From Shinella sp. (GTDB taxonomy: Bacteria; Pseudomonadota; Alphaproteobacteria; Rhizobiales; Rhizobiaceae): a stretch of 16,526 nucleotides of DNA. A model generated the notes under the pieces. The model had not been told where the DNA came from. It made no database searches and saw only the letters and a list, made by a program, of their open reading frames with translations. The position numbers and the translations under genes are program-made. The DNA is taken from contig QFQX01000075.1 in the NCBI GenBank assembly GCA_003248775.1, positions 1-16,526 on the forward strand. Reading direction: 5' to 3'. Every line of letters starts with the position of its first letter. Positions within the stretch are counted from its first letter, which is position 1. Shown here piece by piece: positions 7,124-13,628 of the stretch.

Positions 7124-7641
7124 AGAGTGACCTCCCCAGACGCAATCAACTGCTGCAAGATTTTGTCATCACGGGTCGGGCGGTCGCTGACATGGTCATC
7201 GGTCTGTAGCTCAGGCCACCGATCCTGAATGAAGTCCAGCTTCCGGCGAAGCTCCCCAAGGACCCGGAGAGGTTCGACCACGTTGACCGCCATACCCATG
7301 CCACCGGCAGTTAGGCGCTGTACGTATCGGGCATCTGACGAAGCGGCACCGATGATGGTCGGAAGGTCGTCGCTCTGGAGGACGTCGGGACGATCCGTGG
7401 GCTGGCCTTTCTGGTTTTGCAGATGCGGCCAAAGCTGCTGAACATCAAGTAATCGGGCGTTGAGGTGATCGGCCACAGCAACTGCGCGGGTCACGTTCGG
7501 ATTGGCCCTTTTGCCGCCCCGAAGTTCGTCGGAAAGCCGGCGGGCCAGGTAGGAGGCATTCTGTGTGATCTGGAGGCGGTCCCGAGGGGTGGTGAACGAG
7601 GTCGCGGCGGGGGTGGCGGATGAGTTCTCTGATGGGTTCAT
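7120..7641 (-). CDS. Hypothetical protein, coupled to the HTH gene
   Basis: A 173-residue soluble protein with no recognised family. It is probably alpha-helical: SYLARRLSDELRGGK (about 30-44), a middle region with NARLLDVQQLWPHLQNQ, and VEPLRVLGELRRKLDFIQDR (about 121-140). The first 20 residues are Ser/Thr-rich and probably flexible. The ATG at 7641 has AGGA five bases upstream. The stop overlaps the TTG start of the downstream HTH gene, which argues for joint action, for example as a partner or modulator of that DNA-binding protein. No transmembrane segment or catalytic motif is seen. Confidence 0.7.
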   Translation of the reverse strand: MNPSENSSATPAATSFTTPRDRLQITQNASYLARRLSDELRGGKRANPNVTRAVAVADHLNARLLDVQQLWPHLQNQKGQPTDRPDVLQSDDLPTIIGAASSDARYVQRLTAGGMGMAVNVVEPLRVLGELRRKLDFIQDRWPELQTDDHVSDRPTRDDKILQQLIASGEVTL

Positions 7642-8426
7642 GGGGGTTCCTGATGGTGTTGAGAATGAGATTGATGGCGGTCGTCGTCGGGAAGCGACGG
7701 GGCATGAAACAGATAGGTGCAGACGGACGGCGCTATTGTTTCGGGCTTGCCTCCTAGTGAGCGTGGCAAACCTGTCGGGCGATGACGTATGGTACGTGTT
7801 GTGTTGAGATAGATTTCGCCGTGGGCGGTCGTGCTGACCCGCGCCCTAGATCGGTTCCACCTTGGCGACACAACGCGCACAAAGCTCCGCTACCCTCGCC
7901 GGGGACTACCCGGATTGGCGGCTATGCGGTGCCAGTCTCGTCCGCTTTCGCGGTCACGTGAGGCTAACCCGCTCCAGAATATGGCTCGACTGGGCATCAT
8001 CGTCTTAGCCCATGACGGTTTCGCTCCCGGCTGGAACCGGAAGGTCTGGATACAGTGAACCGGACTGTTCGGGAGAACAGACAAGGAGAGTGGGGTTTGT
8101 GGTTGTCGAAGCGCACATGGGGAGCCGAGTGCTGCCGAGTGCATGGGGTTATGACGTCAGGCCCATATTGCCACGCCATCGGGTATGCGGGAGTGAGAAT
8201 TAGCGTCTCATGTGCGCCATATGGCATCGCGGACGAACAGCGTCAAGAGACGAAAGCTAAACGATTTCAGTCACAAAGGACTGAATATCCTTCGGGTTTC
8301 GTTGTCTGGCAGAGGGTTCCGGCCAACTGTGCCAGGAATTCGGGGCAACTGTGCCATGGAAAAAATCTGCGCACGACAGTAGCCGGGGAATGAAGAGGCC
8401 CCGGAGTTACCCGAGGCCCATGAGGT
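7642..8426. other. Long gene-free stretch between the ORF pair and the integrase
   Basis: In 785 bases I find no reading frame with protein-like composition on either strand; the longest frames are Arg/Ser/Pro/Cys-rich and lack ribosome sites. It holds a small hairpin CAGTC-ACAAAG-GACTG (8268-8283), a pair of near-identical 13-base repeats (8322-8356), and a GC-rich imperfect hairpin just after the integrase stop (8396-8420). It may be a decayed region or hold regulatory, attachment-related or insertion-sequence remnants. Confidence 0.45.
8322..8356. repeat. Paired direct repeat (G/C)CAACTGTGCCA
   Basis: GCCAACTGTGCCA (8322-8334) and GGCAACTGTGCCA (8344-8356) differ at one position and start exactly 22 bases apart, about two helical turns. 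The second copy has internal dyad symmetry (GGCA-ACTG-TGCC). Such phased pairs occur as operators and as multiple terminal repeats of IS21-type elements. No transposase remains nearby. Confidence 0.55.
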
Positions 8427-9500
8427 TTATGCCGACGCCACCACCGGGGACTTCTCCCGCTTCCGCTTGGGCTTCTGAGGTGTCCCCTCCAGAACATGAA
8501 GGATATCCTCCAGCCCTCTCGGTTTCATCTGCATGTAGCGCATGGTGGTCACGATGGCCGAGTGCCCCATCCATTCCATGACGCGCTTGATATCGACACC
8601 AGCCAGCACCAGACGAGTGCAGCACGTATGGCGGAGGACATGAGGCGTGACGTCTTGGAACGATAGCACTTCCCGCATGGTGTCCCATCGGGACCGCATC
8701 TTGTGTTCGTTCTGGTTCGTGAACGGACCCTTGTTGCTACCAAGCAAGGACTTCTGGCGTCGAGCGAGCATTTCCCTCACGCGCTTTGTCAAGGGGACAG
8801 TGCGGGGCCGCTTGGTCTTCGTCTTCCAGAAAGTGACGGTCGAGAACTGAGGACCGAAATCCTCCCATGCCGCCTTCATCATTTCCGAGAAGCAACGGGC
8901 CCCGGTGTCGATGAGGGCGACCGTGAGATCGTAGTTGTCCTGATCGTTGTTCGCGGACCAGTAGGCTAGCAAGACCTTCTCCTCCTGCTCATCCAAGAAC
9001 CGGAAGCGGGTCTTCTCGACTGCGTTCCACTTGATCGAGGGCATCTTGTCGATGGCCCCGGCGTCGTGCGCTGTCTTGAGGATTTTCGAGAGGGCGGCGA
9101 TCTTCTTGTTGACGTAGGAAGGCGCAAGGCCCTCGTCAGCGAGATCAACTTTCCAGTCAGCGATATCCGCCGACGTGATTTCGTTCAGAGGCTTGTTGCG
9201 GCCCCAATGATCGACAGTGGTTTGTCCGTTGCGGATTTGGGCGACACCTCCCCGAGCCTGAGAGGACCAGACGGTGCGCTTCACGAAGTCGAAGCAAGGC
9301 CCGAGGAGGGACAGGTCACGGGTCTTGGAGCCGCTGATATGAATGCTGACAGGCGGGAGCGGCTTTCCCATCTCTATCGCGTCACGGGCCGCTACCTCCC
9401 ATTTGACTGCATGTTCCTCGGTCGGGAACGTGGGCCGGAAGCGATTGCCTTCCTCGAGGGTGACGTCGGCTTGCCACTTGTTGCCTCTCTGTCGGGCCAT
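8427..9500 (-). CDS. int: Tyrosine recombinase / phage-type integrase
   Basis: This enzyme performs site-specific strand exchange through a covalent phosphotyrosine. The 357-residue product has the expected layout: an N-terminal region (1-60), a SAM-like core-binding domain (about 65-160), and a catalytic domain with R202 (DTGARCFSE), a Lys in the TKTKRPRTVPL beta hairpin (about 228), H287 and R290 (TPHVLRHT), H313 (EWMGHSA) and nucleophile Y322 (MRYMQM). All catalytic residues are present, so it should be active. The ATG at 9500 (MARQRGNKWQ) is chosen because GGGAGG lies six bases upstream; a longer frame to 9575 lacks such a site. Its ribosome site lies inside the 3' end of the preceding small ORF, one base from its stop. 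It is the natural candidate for insertion at tRNA-Ala(GGC), although about 5 kb from that site. Confidence 0.93.
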   Translation of the reverse strand: MARQRGNKWQADVTLEEGNRFRPTFPTEEHAVKWEVAARDAIEMGKPLPPVSIHISGSKTRDLSLLGPCFDFVKRTVWSSQARGGVAQIRNGQTTVDHWGRNKPLNEITSADIADWKVDLADEGLAPSYVNKKIAALSKILKTAHDAGAIDKMPSIKWNAVEKTRFRFLDEQEEKVLLAYWSANNDQDNYDLTVALIDTGARCFSEMMKAAWEDFGPQFSTVTFWKTKTKRPRTVPLTKRVREMLARRQKSLLGSNKGPFTNQNEHKMRSRWDTMREVLSFQDVTPHVLRHTCCTRLVLAGVDIKRVMEWMGHSAIVTTMRYMQMKPRGLEDILHVLEGTPQKPKRKREKSPVVASA

Positions 9501-9501
9501 A

Positions 9502-9744
9502 TCACGCCTCCCGACTGGCAAGAGGAACGACGGTGTTGGGTGAGGCTGCGGCTTCTGCCTGTGCCAAGACTTCATCGATCTTGGACCTTGCCCATTTCAG
9601 CGGTCGCATCACGTCGGCGCTCGCTACCGGATGCCCATTCACGGCCGCCCGCATGGCCGTCATGATGAACTCTGCGGCGATGGTCATGTCCGACACGCTG
9701 TAGTCGAGCGGGGTGGCGGATTTCTGTTGTCTGCTGGTTTGCAT
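9502..9744 (-). CDS. Small hypothetical protein upstream of the integrase
   Basis: An 80-residue, mostly helical protein (TIAAEFIMTAMRAAVNG, then MRPLKWARSKIDEVLAQAEA). ATG at 9744 is preceded by AGGGGC. Its stop ends one base before the integrase start, and the integrase ribosome site lies within its coding sequence, so the two are an operon with coupled translation. Genes in this position often encode recombination directionality factors (excisionases). This one lacks a clear winged helix, so that role is only a possibility. Confidence 0.65.
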   Translation of the reverse strand: MQTSRQQKSATPLDYSVSDMTIAAEFIMTAMRAAVNGHPVASADVMRPLKWARSKIDEVLAQAEAAASPNTVVPLASREA

Positions 9745-9775
9745 TGGAAGCCCCTGTTGAGAAACGAGGCCCCCT

Positions 9776-9805
9776 TAATAACCAGGAAAACAACCGGCAC
9801 AACAA
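9776..9805 (-). promoter_or_regulatory. Candidate promoter of the small ORF-integrase operon
   Basis: On the reverse strand TTGTTG (9805-9800) and TTATTA (9781-9776) are 18 bases apart, 32 bases before the ATG at 9744. The first of three palindromic sites (9814-9829) lies just upstream of the -35, where an activator or regulator could bind. Confidence 0.4.
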
Positions 9806-9813
9806 GGGATAAG

Positions 9814-9922
9814 GACACCCGAAGGTGACTGTTCGGGGTGGTCACTCGCGGGTGACGATTGGGGATCGATGGGAACGGAGCCGGATGCGCATTTTGTGCT
9901 AAGACAGTCACCCGAAGGCGAC
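9814..9922. repeat. Three copies of a 16-base palindrome, consensus GTCACCnnnnGGTGAC
   Basis: GACACC-CGAA-GGTGAC (9814-9829), GTCACT-CGCG-GGTGAC (9841-9856) and GTCACC-CGAA-GGCGAC (9907-9922) each match the symmetric consensus with one mismatch. They sit in the 199-base spacer between the membrane-peptide stop and the start of the small ORF-integrase operon. They look like operators for one dimeric protein, or integrase/excisionase arm sites. The binding protein is unknown. Confidence 0.65.
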
Positions 9923-9943
9923 GACACGCCAAATTGTCGCACC

Positions 9944-10045
9944 CTACCGACCGAACAGACTATTCAGGACAGACCAGATGCCGCCTACGGCCAAAGCGCC
10001 GATCACCAGCCAGCTACCGACAACAATAACCGTGTCCATCGTCAT
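9944..10045 (-). CDS. Small single-pass membrane peptide coupled to the resolvase
   Basis: This 33-residue frame begins MTMDTVIVVGSWLVIGALAV and ends with SLFGR. Residues 5-31 form one continuous hydrophobic segment with Trp residues near its ends, so it should be a single-pass membrane peptide. Its ATG overlaps the resolvase stop by four bases (ATGA), with AAGAGAG upstream, which indicates translational coupling. Random frames of this length rarely have such composition together with an ATGA overlap. Possible roles include a small holin-like, toxin-like or membrane-tethering peptide; none can be chosen from sequence. A single copy is seen. Confidence 0.6.
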   Translation of the reverse strand: MTMDTVIVVGSWLVIGALAVGGIWSVLNSLFGR

Positions 10046-10605
10046 GTGTCTCTCTTGGCGGCATCAAATACCTTCTGAACCGCCGATTTGCTGAACCCTA
10101 CCTGCGCCGCGATCTGGCGGACACTCACGCCATCAGCCTTCATCTGGGTCATGACCGCCTTCACCTCCGGCGTAATCATCGCAGGACGTCCTCCGGTTCG
10201 GCCCTCAGCTTTCGCCTTGGCAATACCTTCCAGTTGCCGTTCCTTGCGTAAGTCAGTCTCAAACTCTGCGATACTGGCGAGGATGCCGAAGACAAGCTTG
10301 CCGGTTCTAGTGGTGGTGTCGAGCGTTGCATCATCCAGCACTCGGAAGCCGACGCCCTTCTCATTCAGGCCCTCAACGATCTGATGGAGGTGCGATGCCG
10401 ACCTTGCAAGGCGGTCCAGCTTAGTCACCAGCAACACGTCGCCCTCTCGGACGAAGCGAAGGCACTCGTCCAAGGCGGGACGTTCCCGGTCAAGGCCGGA
10501 CTGTTTCTCGCTGTAGACCTTCTCCGCACCCGCCGCCTTAAGACGGTCGATCTGAGTTGCGTGATCCTGTCCCGTGGAACTCACTCTGGCGTATCCAACA
10601 ATCAT
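10042..10605 (-). CDS. Serine recombinase of the resolvase/invertase family
   Basis: The enzyme breaks and rejoins DNA through a phosphoserine. The 187-residue product has the small-resolvase layout: catalytic domain beginning MIVGYARVSSTGQD (nucleophile S9, with R7), LVTKLDRLARS (catalytic Arg region, about 60-70), GKLVFGILASIAEFETDL leading to the long E helix (about 100-118), and a C-terminal helix-turn-helix (VSVRQIAAQVGFSKSAVQKVF, about 160-180). The length fits Tn3 TnpR or Hin-type enzymes. I chose the ATG at 10605 because the family starts there; in-frame ATGs at 10641 and 10647 and a TTG at 10671 would add unusual tails and cover the repeat region. GAGGA lies 13 bases upstream, a weak site. 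It probably controls its own promoter through the adjacent res-like repeats and is followed by a coupled membrane peptide. No transposase is present. Confidence 0.92.
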   Translation of the reverse strand: MIVGYARVSSTGQDHATQIDRLKAAGAEKVYSEKQSGLDRERPALDECLRFVREGDVLLVTKLDRLARSASHLHQIVEGLNEKGVGFRVLDDATLDTTTRTGKLVFGILASIAEFETDLRKERQLEGIAKAKAEGRTGGRPAMITPEVKAVMTQMKADGVSVRQIAAQVGFSKSAVQKVFDAAKRDT

Positions 10606-10633
10606 CGAACGTCCATTTTCCTCTAAGTCAATC

Positions 10634-10720
10634 GTGGACATATCCATAGTGGACGCAAAGTGGACGGTCAATAGGCCGCGTCCATAAAGTGTACAATTAT
10701 GGACACTCCACAGTTGACCG
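10634..10720. promoter_or_regulatory. Res-like recombination and operator region of the resolvase
   Basis: Three direct GTGGAC copies (10634, 10649, 10660) lie next to a perfect inverted repeat GTCCATAA-N9-TTATGGAC (10680-10704). A second inverted repeat, CGGTCAA (10665-10671) with TTGACCG (10714-10720), is concentric with it to within half a base (centre about 10692). Tn3-type res sites have this kind of subsite array just upstream of the resolvase. The arrangement is seen; the res function is inference. Confidence 0.6.
10643..10671 (-). promoter_or_regulatory. Candidate resolvase promoter inside the res-like repeats
   Basis: On the reverse strand TTGACC (10671-10666) and TATGGA (10648-10643) are 17 bases apart, 38 bases before the ATG at 10605. 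Two GTCCAC repeats fall within the spacer and a third just downstream, so resolvase bound there would block RNA polymerase, as in TnpR autorepression. Confidence 0.45.
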
Positions 10721-10743
10721 CCTTTCCAATACGAAGATTAGCG

Positions 10744-11490
10744 TCAGGGAAACGAACGGTAATCCCACCGGCCATCGGCTGGCCTCAGGTGTGGTTCAAA
10801 TCCTTCGAGGGGCGTATCATGCAAATAGTGAGCGATGACGTTCCGACGTAAGAACGGGGTTATGACGATGCGGTCGTTCGGGGCTTTTGTGACCCGCCAC
10901 AATATCCCGCTAGGCGGAAGCTCTTTGTGCGAGACAGACGGTCCCTTTTTTAAGGAGAAATCGGTGTTGCCAAAATCCAGATAAACTGTTGAGCGCGATG
11001 TGGCCCAATCTTCTGCTATGGCGCACCTGACGAGGGGCAGACGCCAACCACGCGCCTTGCTGTAATCCGGGGCAGCGAAAGAAAGCGAATGTGCAAAGGA
11101 AGGGAAATCGCTAACCCTTCTCCTCCCATCAATGATCCAGACCATATTCACATAAAAGCTCTCACGGGCACGTCTGTCCACAAGCGGAAGATGCGAGTGT
11201 TGAAACTCAAGCACCGTACTATTCGGCGTTTGCACGTCTGCTATGTGGAAGGAGCCATCAGACGACGAGATACGGACCTCTTGGCATTCCTGCGGAAACT
11301 CGTTCTTCCATTCCCGATGCCAGATCGTCTCACACTCCCACCATTTATCACAGTTCGCCGTTCGGTGCGCCCAATGGTGAACTCTTTGCTGACCGCACTT
11401 TGCTGTCATGGGCAAACCACACCCCTGACAGACCCCTTTCAGTCCCGTCTCAGGTTCACGGCGATGTCCATCAACAAGTGCGTATTTCAT
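10744..11490 (-). CDS. CoiA-like nuclease-family protein
   Basis: The 248-residue product resembles the competence-protein CoiA-like family. An N-terminal zinc-ribbon-like part has CQGCG (C21, C24), C32 and HHWAHR (about 38-43). Then comes HREWKNEF (58-65) and the presumed PD-(D/E)XK nuclease core IADVQTPNSTVLEFQHS (83-99; D85, E95, Q97), followed by RRARESFYVNMVWIID (106-121). The Asp...Glu-x-Gln arrangement and the R-x5-Y-x4-WI pattern are what I recognise from CoiA. The C-terminal 120 residues are unassigned. Such proteins are known from competence and also occur in mobile islands; a DNA-cleaving defence role fits the neighbours but is inference. The ATG at 11490 has only a weak GAAAG upstream. 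Confidence 0.75.
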   Translation of the reverse strand: MKYALVDGHRREPETGLKGVCQGCGLPMTAKCGQQRVHHWAHRTANCDKWWECETIWHREWKNEFPQECQEVRISSSDGSFHIADVQTPNSTVLEFQHSHLPLVDRRARESFYVNMVWIIDGRRRVSDFPSFAHSLSFAAPDYSKARGWRLPLVRCAIAEDWATSRSTVYLDFGNTDFSLKKGPSVSHKELPPSGILWRVTKAPNDRIVITPFLRRNVIAHYLHDTPLEGFEPHLRPADGRWDYRSFP

Positions 11491-11651
11491 TCAGACTTTC
11501 TAGCACGAAGTCGAGCCGTGCTGCATTCAACGACCCTAAACGGGGGTATGGGGGGTATCGCGCTTCCACAATTGTCGAGTTCGGCCCCTCGGATTTTTGG
11601 GCCAAATTCCCCGGTTGAGGGTCGTGAACACGAAGCCCCTAGAGTGGCCGA

Positions 11652-12539
11652 TCAGCCGCCCAAAAGCGTACCAATGAGAGCTAGCGCGCCGCTGCCCATC
11701 AGGTTCCCTGCGGCTCCAGCTAAGGCCGAACGGGCGTCCGTAAGGAACGCACGAAGCCTACCTGCATCCGGTGCAGATTTCTCGGCCTCAATTATCAACC
11801 CGTCAACGGCAGACGCCAGCGCGTTTCCGTCTGCTCCAGCGGCGACCAAAGTATCATGCCCTAAACGAAGTTGTTGGGCCAAATCCTTGACCTGAGCGAT
11901 ATTCATGCTGCCGCCAACAATGTCGCGGATATTGTTGTGGTTGCCGATAACTCCGACAAAGCTCCCGACACTGCCGATAGAAATAGCAGGATTGCTTTGA
12001 GCCGCGATCTTTTCCTCTGGTTTGAATGTCATTCCTTCGCCCTTCACACCTGTCTTCTCAAGTTCAATTGCCCAATCAAGGACCATGTTTCGGACCTTAT
12101 CGATGATGCCCACAAGTGCGCCCCGGCCTATGAAGTTGGCCATTTCACCAAACCCGACTCTATTGCCCTTATTCAGCAAATGGATTAATTGAGGCGGCAG
12201 CGGTTGTCTAAATGAACTTCCTTCTCTGTCTTTGAGTAAGTCCTCAATAGCAGCAATGGCTTGGCCATTATGTGCGCGAGATATCTGCTCAATCATTTCC
12301 GGATCACCCATCATTGGTATCCAACCGTTGAACGGATTGAGCGCTTTTGGCACCCCTTTGATCTGCCGATATGGCGGCACGGGGCTTTGGCCGTACCCAT
12401 TCAGTTCGTGGTCTACCCACTCCTCGACGGCGGGCAACTGTAGCTTGGCGGCGGCTAGTTTCACTCTTCGCAGCAGAGTAGAAACAGACGTCTGAGGATC
12501 GAGAGCGTCACGCTGTATTTCTTCGACTAGGCCCGGCAT
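11652..12539 (-). CDS. AbiTii-domain protein with hydrophobic C-terminus (putative abortive-infection factor)
   Basis: The 295-residue product opens with the AbiTii signature: GLVEEIQRDALD (3-14), LLRRVKLAAAKLQL (22-35), EEWVDHELNGY (39-49) and PPYRQIKG (55-62). After a helical middle part (about 75-165), a short Gly/Asn-rich beta segment (SIGSVGSFVGVIGNHNNI, 187-204) resembles the linker found in several NLR-like and defence proteins. The last 30 residues (LAGAAGNLMGSGALALIGTL) are hydrophobic and could insert into a membrane. AbiTii domains are linked to abortive infection, so sensing phage through the N-terminus and damaging the membrane is a reasonable guess. The ATG at 12539 has a G-rich stretch only one base upstream, a poor ribosome site, but matches the family start. 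Confidence 0.78.
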   Translation of the reverse strand: MPGLVEEIQRDALDPQTSVSTLLRRVKLAAAKLQLPAVEEWVDHELNGYGQSPVPPYRQIKGVPKALNPFNGWIPMMGDPEMIEQISRAHNGQAIAAIEDLLKDREGSSFRQPLPPQLIHLLNKGNRVGFGEMANFIGRGALVGIIDKVRNMVLDWAIELEKTGVKGEGMTFKPEEKIAAQSNPAISIGSVGSFVGVIGNHNNIRDIVGGSMNIAQVKDLAQQLRLGHDTLVAAGADGNALASAVDGLIIEAEKSAPDAGRLRAFLTDARSALAGAAGNLMGSGALALIGTLLGG

Positions 12540-12905
12540 TCCCCACCCATTTATCGTGCGCCATCAAGCGCAACCTTCGCCCCTGTGGCGGATCACGGAA
12601 TGTAGGGGACACTTGGGCTTGCTGCAACGGGCAGCAGCTAGAACAAAAAACTACTTAGGCCCAACAGCTAACTTACCCCTGTACCTATTGTCGGGTCTAT
12701 TAACTGTCTCTTGGGAAACTGGGCGGCGTCAACATAAACTGACATTTGATACCCTGCGATTCACCCTGTCAGTTCGATGGGGATAGTTCCCATCAAGGCG
12801 GCTCGATATTGCCCGTCAACGGACGTTCGTACCGAACCAACGAATGAGGTTCGCTTGGCGCATATCTAAAACGGCTGCCGAGAGGATCGCTGGCATCATC
12901 CTGTT
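12540..12905. other. Intergenic stretch between AbiTii and PIN-like genes
   Basis: This 366-base divergent spacer has no convincing gene. It contains the inverted repeat AACTGACA (12737-12744) / TGTCAGTT (12767-12774) and next to it a small hairpin GATGGG-N7-CCCATC (12776-12794). These could form a regulatory element for either flanking gene. Promoters for both neighbours must lie here, but no strong hexamers stand out. Confidence 0.4.
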
Positions 12906-13468
12906 ATGACCTCATTTACATTTGAGACAAACTGCTTGATCGACATTGCCGAAGAGAGGCCGTCAGCGGCGCATATTCGGGCCTTGCTTGCCGCTGGAGC
13001 AGTGGGCGATGCCGACCTTGCCCTCGTCGCGTCGAGCGCATCGGAACGACAGCACGGCGGAACACTTCTCAAAAATCTCGGCGTGTTCGACGAGCGCCGG
13101 AACGAGTTAGGCTTCCACGGATTGCCGCTATTGCCGTCAATAGGCCGATGGATTCAGGCACTCAATCTATCCCACGCCGGAACAGCGTGAGAGAGAGGTC
13201 GCGATTTTATAGCCTACTGTTTCCCGCGTCTCCCGTCGAATGGGCGACGTACGCAGCAGTTAACAGAGCAGACGTAGTCGACCTAACCTCGCCAGCGGGA
13301 ATGAGGTGGCGCAATCAAATGCTCGACGCTCAAGCTCTATGGGCTCATGACCACGAAAGGCGCGACGTGTTTGTAAGCAGCGACCTGCGTCTCTCCGTGA
13401 TCAATGGTCATCCCGCATTCCCGGCGATGGCGGTGCTAACCCCGCAGGAAGCTGCGGCTATGCTGTAA
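12906..13468 (+). pseudogene. PIN-like ribonuclease gene split by a frameshift
   Basis: Two overlapping frames together make one PIN-like protein of about 187 residues. The first (12906-13190) gives the N-terminal part TFETNCLIDIAEERPSAAHI, with ASERQ in the middle. The second (visible from 13148) gives the C-terminal part RWRNQMLDAQALWAH and RRDVFVSSDLRL, the typical end of the metal site, then a TPQEAAAML tail. The switch goes from frame 0 to frame 2 within 13148-13190, as expected from loss of one base. No slippery heptamer is visible there, so mutation or sequencing error is likelier than programmed shifting. The first acidic position of the family is Glu7 instead of the usual Asp. No antitoxin gene is adjacent and no clear ribosome site precedes the ATG. 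Confidence 0.6.
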
Positions 13469-13502
13469 GACTTTGGCCCCACCGGAGGCATAGCGGGTTT
13501 CA

Positions 13503-13532
13503 CACCTATCGAGGTGATGCCACAGATTTTTT
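13503..13532 (+). terminator. Possible terminator after the PIN-like gene
   Basis: CACCT-ATCG-AGGTG (13503-13516) is a perfect 5-bp hairpin, extendable by GGCAT (13487-13491) with ATGCC (13517-13521), and a run of six T follows at 13527-13532. The T-run is ten bases from the stem, so this is only a candidate. Confidence 0.35.
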
Positions 13533-13560
13533 GCATAATCTTAGCGAGTACCCCTAGATA
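13531..13560 (+). promoter_or_regulatory. Candidate promoter of the Septu-like operon
   Basis: TTGCAT (13531-13536) and TAGATA (13555-13560) are 18 bases apart, 68 bases before the GTG start of the ATPase gene, in an AT-rich spacer. It is a reasonable sigma-70-type match. Confidence 0.45.
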
Positions 13561-13628
13561 AATACAGCCCTTGGTGTTCTCTATGTGCCTTGGGCAGACA
13601 AAACTTTCTTACTTAAGGTCGAATTCTC

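Noticed and set aside
8055..8393. 112-codon plus-strand frame in the gap before the integrase
   Set aside because: Cys/Arg/Ser-rich random composition, no family motif, and it runs through the repeat pair; not supported as a gene.
11575..11640. GGCCC...GGGCC hairpin after the AbiTii gene
   Set aside because: Only five pairs and no U-tract on the minus strand; too weak to call a terminator.
12556..12786. 76-codon plus-strand frame between AbiTii and PIN genes
   Set aside because: No ribosome site and no protein-like pattern; it covers the inverted repeat and hairpin in the spacer.
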